Notes under the pieces: model-generated
What the model saw: the letters and a program-made list of their open reading frames with translations, nothing else
What the model was told of the DNA's origin: nothing
The model's database searches: none
Shown here: one piece after another, positions 56,791-64,000 of the stretch
Numbering within the stretch: the stretch's first letter is position 1
Layout: each line of letters begins with the position of its first letter
Source of the DNA: Undibacterium umbellatum
GTDB taxonomy: Bacteria; Pseudomonadota; Gammaproteobacteria; Burkholderiales; Burkholderiaceae_D
Length of the DNA: 64,000 nucleotides
Assembly: GCF_014284125.1 (NCBI RefSeq)
Contig: NZ_JACOFX010000014.1
Coordinates: 62,001-126,000, forward strand
Direction: 5' to 3'
Position numbers and translations under genes: made by a program

Positions 56791-57870
56791 TCAATCGTCA
56801 CCCAGCTCAGCCAGTAATTCGGCCTGGTGCTCTGCCACCAGGGCAGTTGTTAATTCTGTCAGTTCGCCATCCATGATGAAGTCCAGTTTGTAGAGCGTCA
56901 GATTGATGCGGTGATCCGTCATGCGTCCCTGCGGATAGTTGTAGGTGCGTATGCGCTCACTGCGGTCGCCGGAGCCTATCAGGCTCTTACGGGTGGCTGC
57001 TTCCTTGGCTTGCTTTTCACGCAACTGACCATCCATGATGCGGGTTGCCAGCACGCGCATGGCTTGCGCCTTGTTTTGATGCTGGCTGCGGCCATCCTGG
57101 CATTCGACCACGATGCCGGTAGGAATATGTGTCAGGCGCACGGCAGAGTCGGTCTTGTTGATATGCTGACCACCAGCACCACTGGCGCGGAAGGTGTCTA
57201 TGCGCAGGTCGGCATTGTTGATGACGACGTCCGCCAGTTCATCTGCCTCGGGCATGACGGCCACGGTACAGGCTGAGGTATGGATACGGCCCTGGGTTTC
57301 TGTCGCAGGTACACGTTGCACGCGGTGACCGCCAGATTCAAATTTGAGTTTGGAATACACACCCTGGCCAGCCAGGCGCACGATCACCTCTTTATAGCCG
57401 CCTAGTTCAGATGGCGACTCGGACATGATCTCGGTCTGCCAGCGGTTGCGCTCAGCAAAACGCATATACATGCGCAGCAGGTCACCGGCAAACAGGGCAG
57501 CTTCATCGCCACCGGTACCCGCACGGATTTCCATGAGGATGTTGCGCTCATCATTCGGGTCCTTGGGCAGCAGCATTTTTTGCAAATCACTTTCCAGTGC
57601 CTGCATGGTGTTTTTTGCGGCCTCGATCTCGTCCTGGGCAAAGGCTTTCATGTCGGGGTCGCTGAGCATGAGCTCGGCTTCGGCAATATCATCCTGGGCT
57701 TGCTTGTAATTGTTGTAAAGGGCGACTAGCGGGTCGAGTTCGGCATGCTCACGATTGAGTTTGCGGTAGGTATCCATGTCATTGGTGGCACCTTCCTGCA
57801 TGAGCAGGTGGCCGACTTCGTCCAGGCGTTCGGCAAGCTGGTCGAGCTTGTGTAGCATTGATGGTTTCAT
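56791..57870 (-). CDS. prfA: Peptide chain release factor 1
   Basis: A 359-residue RF1 that reads UAA and UAG. The GGQ tripeptide is at 233-235 in GAGGQHINK, the same position as in E. coli, and the codon-recognition tripeptide PAT appears in [13 protein letters not shown]. The ATG at 57870 (MKPSMLHKL) matches the usual N-terminus; an in-frame upstream start 213 nt earlier is discarded. Part of the hemA-prfA-dsbB-prmC group. Confidence 0.97.
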   Translation of the reverse strand: MKPSMLHKLDQLAERLDEVGHLLMQEGATNDMDTYRKLNREHAELDPLVALYNNYKQAQDDIAEAELMLSDPDMKAFAQDEIEAAKNTMQALESDLQKMLLPKDPNDERNILMEIRAGTGGDEAALFAGDLLRMYMRFAERNRWQTEIMSESPSELGGYKEVIVRLAGQGVYSKLKFESGGHRVQRVPATETQGRIHTSACTVAVMPEADELADVVINNADLRIDTFRASGAGGQHINKTDSAVRLTHIPTGIVVECQDGRSQHQNKAQAMRVLATRIMDGQLREKQAKEAATRKSLIGSGDRSERIRTYNYPQGRMTDHRINLTLYKLDFIMDGELTELTTALVAEHQAELLAELGDD

Positions 57871-57991
57871 GATGTACTCTTTTGCTGTATAGCGAATGAT
57901 GCTAATGGTAGGGCGGGTCAGTCTGACCCAGATGAGATGTGCCTGTATATAATCCGCGCTTAAGCGGACAGGCCAGCGGCGTAGCGAATCG

Positions 57992-59272
57992 CTAACGCTT
58001 GGTGCGGAATAATTGAGGTAACAGTGTTGCCAGACGGGCGCGTTCATCGCCACTGGCTTGATGCAGTGCTTGTTGAGGGCCATGCAGGAATTTGGCGGTA
58101 ATGCCTTTGGACAAGGCTTCCAGCACCGCGTCTATGTCATCGCCACGGGCCAGCATCTTGCGTGCGCGTTCGAGTTCCATCAGGCGCAGTTGCTCGCTGC
58201 TTTCATGCAAATCCTGTATCACTGGCACAACAGCGCGACCATCTACCCAGTGCATGAAGGATTGCACCCGGGTTTCTATGATGGCTTCTGCCTGCGCAAC
58301 TGCAGCCTGACGGCTTTCCAGGCCAGTTTGCACAACAGTGCCGAGGTCATCGACAGTATATAAAAAGACGTCATCGAGTTTGGCGACTTCAGGTTCTATG
58401 TCGCGTGGCACCGCCAGGTCAACCATGAAAATGGGGCGGTGCTTGCGCGCCTTGACCGCACGCTCCACCAGACCAAGGCCGATGATGGGCAGGGAAGAAG
58501 CCGTGCAGGAAACGATGATATCGAATTGCGCCAGTTGCTGCGGCAAGTCTGCCAGGCGTATGGCCTTGCCGCTGAAGCGGTGGGCCAGTGCCTCGCCACG
58601 TTCCAGCGTGCGATTGGCGATCGTCAGCGACTTGGGGTTTTGCGCCGCAAAATGGGTGGCGCACAACTCTATCATTTCGCCAGCGCCAATAAACAAGACA
58701 TGCTGTTCGGAGATCTTGTCAAAAATACGTTGTGACAGGCGTACCGCTGCGGCGGCCATGGAGACGCTGTGCGCGCCTATTTCTGTGGTAGTGCGTACTT
58801 CCTTCGCGACAGCGAAACTGCGCTGGAACATCTGGTGCAAATAAGTACCGAGGCCACCGGCCGCTTCTGCCTGGCGCACGGCATCTTTCATTTGCCCCAG
58901 GATTTGCGGTTCACCGATGACCATGGAATCCAGGCCAGAGGCAACGCGAAAGGCATGCCTTACCGCATTGTCTTGCGGCAGGGTATATAGATGAGGGCGT
59001 AAGTCTGTGTATGACAGCTTATGAAAATCCGCCAGGAAATGCGCCGTAGAATCAATTGCATTGGCACCAGTGCAAGCGGCGTACAGTTCTGTACGATTGC
59101 AAGTTGATAATATGGCTGCCTCATTACCATGCCTTGCCACATTGGCATCGCGACCAAACCAGGCACGCGCAGCCACTACCGCCTGAGATATTTGCTCAGG
59201 CGAGAAGGCGACCTTTTCGCGCAGGGACAGCGGCGCGGTCGTGTGGTTGAGGCCAACGGCAGACAGTTGCAT
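57992..59272 (-). CDS. hemA: Glutamyl-tRNA reductase
   Basis: A 426-residue enzyme that makes glutamate-1-semialdehyde from glutamyl-tRNA, the first step of haem synthesis in these bacteria. The N-terminus [17 protein letters not shown] and the catalytic cysteine region [12 protein letters not shown] are intact, as are the NADPH-binding [14 protein letters not shown] and the C-terminal dimerisation helices. First gene of the group, with a 173-bp upstream region. Confidence 0.97.
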   Translation of the reverse strand: MQLSAVGLNHTTAPLSLREKVAFSPEQISQAVVAARAWFGRDANVARHGNEAAILSTCNRTELYAACTGANAIDSTAHFLADFHKLSYTDLRPHLYTLPQDNAVRHAFRVASGLDSMVIGEPQILGQMKDAVRQAEAAGGLGTYLHQMFQRSFAVAKEVRTTTEIGAHSVSMAAAAVRLSQRIFDKISEQHVLFIGAGEMIELCATHFAAQNPKSLTIANRTLERGEALAHRFSGKAIRLADLPQQLAQFDIIVSCTASSLPIIGLGLVERAVKARKHRPIFMVDLAVPRDIEPEVAKLDDVFLYTVDDLGTVVQTGLESRQAAVAQAEAIIETRVQSFMHWVDGRAVVPVIQDLHESSEQLRLMELERARKMLARGDDIDAVLEALSKGITAKFLHGPQQALHQASGDERARLATLLPQLFRTKR

Positions 59273-59445
59273 GCAATTAATTGTGGCGGGATGTAAGGCT
59301 CCATTATAGCGCTTTGCGAGAGCATTTTCCTGAGCACTGGTGTTTGATGCATATCAAGGAAGGCTACAGGGTAAAAAATATGTCGTTTTTGCAACGTGCA
59401 AATGGGCAAGAACGTATCTTCTTGCCAACTGGAACAGCAATGTTC

Positions 59446-61851
59446 TTATTCCAGATCTGCCGGAATGCGAATATTAAAAGTCGTACCTTCATTGGGGACA
59501 CTGCTAAAGTCTATTGTTGCCTGATGCCTGTCCAGCACCGCCTTGACGAAAACCATACCCAGTCCTATGCCATCATTCTTGGGCTGTTCATTGGTCCTGA
59601 AGCGCTGGAAGCGCTGGAACAGTCTGGTCTGGTCTGCATGGGTAATGCCATAACCCTGATCGCTGATAGAGCAGACAATGATGGAATCGGCCAGCCGCTG
59701 TTCACGTACCAGCGAACAGGTGATGGTGGTGTCCTTGGGACTGTATTTGATGGCATTTGACAGCAGGTTTGTGAGCACTCTGGTCATCAATGAGTTATCT
59801 ACCAGTACAGGGAATTCCTCATCCTGGATTTTGGTTTTTATGCAGATGTTCTTGCTGCGCGCCAGTGACCACATTTCTTCGGTTGCCACCAGCAGGATGT
59901 CCTGGAAGTCGGCTTCTTCATAGCGATAATTCTGCGACTCTGCCTGCGCCAGTTGCACAAAATTGTCAGCCAGGCCCAAGGTGGAACGTGAAGCTCTTTC
60001 TATGCGTTCCATGAATTCTTCGGCAGGCAGTGCAGTGACACTGTCTCTTTGCAATTCCAGTAAAGCCAGTATGGATGCCTGCGGGGCGCGCATATCGTGG
60101 GAAATGAAATTCAGGGTTTCGTCACGGCTGCGCTCTGCTGCCCGCACGCTGGTGATATCGATGAGGCTGACTATCCAGCCCACCAGTTGTTTTTCACCGT
60201 TGTAACTGGGGGCGCTCTTGATCAGCAAATCCTTGCCCTGCGGGTCGCGCACTTCTATGCCCTGCGACATGGTCTTGGTATGTTTGATGTCGAGCAAGTC
60301 CCACCAGCTAAAGCTGGAATCTGGGCCCGATTCTCCATTTTGTGGTGGCGACATCTTGGCAAACAGATAGGGCACCAGGGCATCATTGACCTTGGGCATA
60401 CCTATGCCGGCAAAGTAGTCGAGGGCAGGCTGGTTGGTTAGCAAGACATTGCCATCTGTGGTGGTGACCATGGTGGCATCGGGCAGGCTGGTCAGGCTGT
60501 CGCTGACAAACTGGCGCAAGTCACGCACGCGGTCGACGGCTTCGCGCATGGCATTGATGCTTTGCTCCAGGGTGTCGGTCAGGGCGCTTGCTGGTTGCTC
60601 TTCATCTTCATCGATAAATTCTGGCAAGAGGTGCGGTTCCTGGTCGAGGATGCGGAATTCTTCTGCCAGGAAACGAATTGCCGCCTCCAGCCGGCGCCAG
60701 CTCCATAAAGGATAGGCGATCACCAGTGCCAGCAAGGCCGCGGTTGGTGCGGCCCAATAACCAGCATATCGCAGCATCGCCCAGCTACCCAGTACGGTGG
60801 CGGATGCAACGATGGCAGTTGCCAGCAATGCCTTGCGTGGCGACAACATCTGGTAAGCCATCAGTGTCACGGCCACTGCCAGCAAATTGAGTAAATACAG
60901 GTAGGCAGGCGGTGCTGATCGTATGTTGCGCTGATCCAGCAGGGCAGCGAGGATGTTGGCATTGATCTCGACCCCGGAAATCATGCCTTCATTGCCAGAT
61001 ACCGGAGTAGGGAAGGAGTCTGCCATCGCGCTTGCCGTCGGGCCCACCATGACATACTTGTTCTTGAAGAAATCGGCCGGTACTTCGCCCCGCAGAACGC
61101 TGACATAGGGCACAGTGCGGAAATGGCCACTGCTGCCAGCAAACGGAATATGCATGAGGTAGTCGCGTTGCCAGGTGCCAGGATCGGCCGGGGCATTGCG
61201 TACTGCGGCTGCCAGGCGTTCGCCTGGCAAATCTGTCTCTGTGCCCGGCGTGATGCTTTTGGCGACATCGGCCATTGCCAGGGAAAAATGGGGCCACCAT
61301 TCCCCATTCATGCCCTCGCGCAAAAAGACGCTACGTGCGACGCCGTCCTTGTCCAGTTCCAAATTGATATGGGCCAGGTGGCGTGCGGCACTGGCCAGCA
61401 AGGGTATCGGGCGCACCGTCGTCAATCCCTTGCCCGCATTTTCCGAGATCAGGGGCAAGACCACATTATTGCTGCGTACCATTGCTTCGGCCAATTGCTG
61501 GTCACCATTTTGTGCCTGCTCATCACGTTCCTCTGCTTCGGTAAATACAAAGTCCATGCCGATAGCCGCAGGCTGGGCCGCACTGATTTGTTTGATCAAT
61601 TGTGCATGGCGCAGGCGCGGCCAGGGCCATTTTCCGAGTTCACTAAGACTATGGCTGTCTACGCCAACGATGATGATGTCATCCCGCGCTGGGCGGGAGT
61701 TGAGTTGCATGAGCCTGTCATACAGGACCAGGTCTGACCGCTCCAGCACCTTGTAATACAAGACGCCAGCGGTGAAGAAAAAAATCAGGGTACTGAGAAC
61801 CAGCCACTCCCGTAATGCAATACGCTCTACCTGTAAGTGGCTGTTTTTCAT
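59446..61851 (-). CDS. CHASE2-domain sensor histidine kinase
   Basis: An 801-residue membrane kinase. An N-terminal helix (about 15-33) is followed by a periplasmic CHASE2 domain (about 40-310), three helices (about 315-395), a PAS-like region (about 450-560), a HisKA domain with H in LNFISHDMRAPQASIL, and a HATPase domain (NLLSNAIKYS, DQGYGI, GIGLGMVFVKAV). It probably works with the LysM-FecR protein and OmpR-type regulator next to it, all on the minus strand. The signal is unknown. Confidence 0.92.
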   Translation of the reverse strand: MKNSHLQVERIALREWLVLSTLIFFFTAGVLYYKVLERSDLVLYDRLMQLNSRPARDDIIIVGVDSHSLSELGKWPWPRLRHAQLIKQISAAQPAAIGMDFVFTEAEERDEQAQNGDQQLAEAMVRSNNVVLPLISENAGKGLTTVRPIPLLASAARHLAHINLELDKDGVARSVFLREGMNGEWWPHFSLAMADVAKSITPGTETDLPGERLAAAVRNAPADPGTWQRDYLMHIPFAGSSGHFRTVPYVSVLRGEVPADFFKNKYVMVGPTASAMADSFPTPVSGNEGMISGVEINANILAALLDQRNIRSAPPAYLYLLNLLAVAVTLMAYQMLSPRKALLATAIVASATVLGSWAMLRYAGYWAAPTAALLALVIAYPLWSWRRLEAAIRFLAEEFRILDQEPHLLPEFIDEDEEQPASALTDTLEQSINAMREAVDRVRDLRQFVSDSLTSLPDATMVTTTDGNVLLTNQPALDYFAGIGMPKVNDALVPYLFAKMSPPQNGESGPDSSFSWWDLLDIKHTKTMSQGIEVRDPQGKDLLIKSAPSYNGEKQLVGWIVSLIDITSVRAAERSRDETLNFISHDMRAPQASILALLELQRDSVTALPAEEFMERIERASRSTLGLADNFVQLAQAESQNYRYEEADFQDILLVATEEMWSLARSKNICIKTKIQDEEFPVLVDNSLMTRVLTNLLSNAIKYSPKDTTITCSLVREQRLADSIIVCSISDQGYGITHADQTRLFQRFQRFRTNEQPKNDGIGLGMVFVKAVLDRHQATIDFSSVPNEGTTFNIRIPADLE

Positions 61852-61900
61852 GTAACGTTGCTATTGATCTGACCTTCTGTGATTGTAACGCAATAGTATC

Positions 61901-63601
61901 TCAATAATTGGTGCCCACTGGCCCGCTACCACTTTGTATCGCTGTGCCATCACCACTGGTCCAGCGTGGTAGCAGGGTGATTTTCTGGGTCGACGTGAAG
62001 GCACTGACATAGCCGTCCGGGTCGGTGGAGCGGACGCGGATGAAATAAGTACCTGCCTCAGGGCGATTGATCTTCAGCTCTGCTTTGTCTAGCTCCTTGT
62101 CCAGATACAGCTTCTTGAACCCGGCATCGGTACTGATCTGTATCAGAAATTTTTGCCCCGGTTCGGAAGCCCAGCTAAAGGACAGCAGATTGCCATTGCC
62201 TTCATCTGGCGGTGCCAGGCTGGTGACTGGCAGGACAGCAAATTTCTGCACATCGCTATACGGCCCATGCTCAGCTTTGCCATTGTTGCTCGCTATTGTT
62301 GCCACGCGCCAGTAGTATTCACCATCCTTGGGACGGTCAGCACTGAATTGCACTTCTTTCAGATCAGGCTTGTCGATCAGCAAATCCTTAAACGCTGCAT
62401 CCCTGGCAAACTGCAAATGGTAGCTGACGGCATTGCTGGCTTCGGTCCAGGCAAAATCCAGGCGTTCGGCTCTCACTTTGTTTTTAGGTTGTACGGTGAA
62501 TGGCGGTTCCGGACGGGCTTTCAGCGTCACGGCTTTTACCATTGGCAGACCTTCCAGGCCCAGTTTGTCGATGGCGGTGATGCGTACAAAATAATTGCCA
62601 TCGGCAAAGCCGTCAAACTTGAAGCGGTTGTCCTTATAGCGGTTTTCTGCCAGGACATTGATGATCTCTTTGTCTTGCGCAATTTGCACGCGATAGCCAG
62701 CAGCATCCGGGCTGGCTTCGACCTGGAATTGCATGGTAGGGCGCTCTTGCAGCAAATAGCGGTCGTTCATTAGCGGTGGTGGCAGCAAATCAACGACTTT
62801 GCCTATGCCAGCAGCAGAAATGATATTTCCCTTGCCTGATGTCAGCACCAGCTCATCCTTGACTTTGGCAAGTGCATTACTGACAGCAACGCCGCCTTCC
62901 AGCACTTCATTGGCAATACCGTCTTCATTTACGCCAACGCGGAAATTGGTGCCACGTACACCCGCGACAGCCAGATTGGTGCGCACTTCAAAGCGTCCCT
63001 TGTTGCTGACCAGCGAAGATACACGTGACTCGACCTTGCCTTGCAAGAGCGTGACTTCAGTACGTGGACTGGCCGTGTACTTGGTCTTGCGCAATTTGGA
63101 GAGGCTGACATTGCTATTTGAAGGAATGGAAATGCGCGATTCGTCCGGCAATGCCATGGTCAGGAAAGCGTTTTTATCGGTACTGATTTGCGCGCCTTCC
63201 TTCAATACGCTGCCCAAGGCCAGATTGCCAGTCGTGCCGTCAGCGGCTTTATAGGCCGGGTTGCCCGTCATGGCGATGACCTTGGCTTCACTGGCTTCTT
63301 CTGGCAATAACTCCAGCGGTATCAGGATGGCCGTGCCTATGGGGATGGTCCTGTCATTGCCGATATTGTTGCGTTTGCCGAGGATTTGCCAGTTACTGGT
63401 TTTCTCGGTGTAGCGTTTGGCAATGGCTGATAGGGTATCGCCTTGCAGGGCGAAATAAGTCATGTCTGGCGGGGTATTGATGAAACTGCCGGGAGTAGCT
63501 GCAGGCTGGTTGGCAAAGACGTAGGCAGGTGATACCAGTGCCAGACTGGAAAACAGGCAAAACGGTATTTGTCGCAAGAGTGGGGTGGCGCTTAGTCTCA
63601 T
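61901..63601 (-). CDS. Exported LysM and FecR domain protein
   Basis: A 566-residue protein with a signal peptide (cleavage near VFANQPA). A LysM peptidoglycan-binding domain (about 46-96, YFALQGDTLSAIAKRYTEK) is followed by a FecR domain (about 125-250, with VAGVRGTNFRVGVNE) and two to three fibronectin-III-like domains at the C-terminus. LysM would hold it to the cell wall and FecR could pass a signal. It precedes the CHASE2 kinase by 49 nt and follows the OmpR-type regulator, suggesting a three-part envelope-sensing system. Confidence 0.88.
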   Translation of the reverse strand: MRLSATPLLRQIPFCLFSSLALVSPAYVFANQPAATPGSFINTPPDMTYFALQGDTLSAIAKRYTEKTSNWQILGKRNNIGNDRTIPIGTAILIPLELLPEEASEAKVIAMTGNPAYKAADGTTGNLALGSVLKEGAQISTDKNAFLTMALPDESRISIPSNSNVSLSKLRKTKYTASPRTEVTLLQGKVESRVSSLVSNKGRFEVRTNLAVAGVRGTNFRVGVNEDGIANEVLEGGVAVSNALAKVKDELVLTSGKGNIISAAGIGKVVDLLPPPLMNDRYLLQERPTMQFQVEASPDAAGYRVQIAQDKEIINVLAENRYKDNRFKFDGFADGNYFVRITAIDKLGLEGLPMVKAVTLKARPEPPFTVQPKNKVRAERLDFAWTEASNAVSYHLQFARDAAFKDLLIDKPDLKEVQFSADRPKDGEYYWRVATIASNNGKAEHGPYSDVQKFAVLPVTSLAPPDEGNGNLLSFSWASEPGQKFLIQISTDAGFKKLYLDKELDKAELKINRPEAGTYFIRVRSTDPDGYVSAFTSTQKITLLPRWTSGDGTAIQSGSGPVGTNY

Positions 63602-63658
63602 GCGGGACTCCTTGTTTGGAAAAGCTTTCCGGGGCAGCCTTGGCTGCCCCGGAGGTGT

Positions 63659-64000
63659 TTATTCTGGTGTCATTTGTTCCAGGCGGTAACCGTAACTATA
63701 AACGGGTGCCAGGCGGTAGCCGTTTTCCGGTCGCAATTCCAACTTGCTGCGCACTCTGGAAATATGGGTGTCCATGGTACGGGATGGGATATCCACATCC
63801 CGTGACCATACGGCTTCCAGTATGTAGGCGCGCGACAATGGGCGGCCGAGATTGCGGAACAGCAGCAGGGCGAGGTCGAATTCTTTTTGTGTCATTTCTA
63901 CCGGTACTTCATTGACACTGACGCGACCAGCGCGGGTTTCAAACTTGTAGATGCCAAATTGCAAATGCTCGGATGCTGCCTGGGTAGGGTAGGCGCGGCG
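63659..64000 (-). CDS. OmpR family response regulator (5' part beyond window)
   Basis: The last 113 codons of a regulator that continues past the window edge; no stop is met before 64000. The visible part is the winged-helix DNA-binding domain: EMTQKEFDLALLLFRNLG, SRAYILEAVWSRDVDIPSRTMDTHI and a final ENGYRLAPVYSYGYRLEQM. Probably the partner of the CHASE2 kinase. Confidence 0.88.
   Translation of the reverse strand, partial: RRAYPTQAASEHLQFGIYKFETRAGRVSVNEVPVEMTQKEFDLALLLFRNLGRPLSRAYILEAVWSRDVDIPSRTMDTHISRVRSKLELRPENGYRLAPVYSYGYRLEQMTPE

Overview
The window looks like chromosomal DNA of a betaproteobacterium of the order Burkholderiales. A member of the Oxalobacteraceae (Undibacterium- or Janthinobacterium-like) is my best guess. 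This rests on the hemA-prfA-prmC and grxD genes, the style of two-component and FecR/CHASE2 genes, and moderate GC judged by eye. It is inference; no database search was possible. No rRNA, tRNA, CRISPR array, intact insertion sequence or prophage was seen.

Layout. 1-7.1 kb: the start of grxD; an AcoR-like sigma-54 activator convergent with a DUF779 gene and an aldehyde dehydrogenase that has a consensus -24/-12 promoter and an upstream palindrome; then tex. 7.2-13.7 kb: a YwqK-repeat protein, a membrane protein overlapping a serine hydrolase, and a COG3014-YcfL-LpoB-LpoB-like envelope operon closed by a terminator. 14-18.2 kb: an ATP-grasp enzyme, a PhoD-type phosphatase, a small membrane protein, a hairpin repeat and a lone TonB. 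18.6-26.3 kb: a NarL-type and a CpxRA-like two-component system, a zinc-ribbon membrane protein, an ABC-F ATPase with a candidate leader peptide, and a lipoprotein intradiol dioxygenase. 26.3-33.7 kb: an apparent operon for a MacB-like ABC exporter (adaptor, ATPase, two permeases) with its own sigma-54 response regulator and kinase, behind a -24/-12 promoter. 33.9-38.9 kb: an M48 peptidase, an 11-bp-phased array of DnaA-box-like sequences, a two-gene ABC exporter and a 44-residue lysine-rich protein.

39-55.2 kb is the most unusual part. A 3548-residue surface-type protein (DUF4347, beta-helix, 16 tandem Ig-like repeats, DUF4214) is encoded just after a sulfotransferase. Nearby are APS kinase, DUF6916, a GNAT acetyltransferase, an aspartyl/asparaginyl beta-hydroxylase-like oxygenase, a second sulfotransferase and a phage-tail-collar (MdpB-like) protein. 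I read this as a candidate system that makes and chemically modifies a giant exported protein.

55.2-64 kb returns to core genes (prmC, dsbB, prfA, hemA), then a CHASE2 histidine kinase, a LysM-FecR protein and the end of an OmpR-type regulator. The grxD gene, usually next to prmC in this order, lies 55 kb downstream in the same orientation, so the block between them may have been inserted or brought in by rearrangement.
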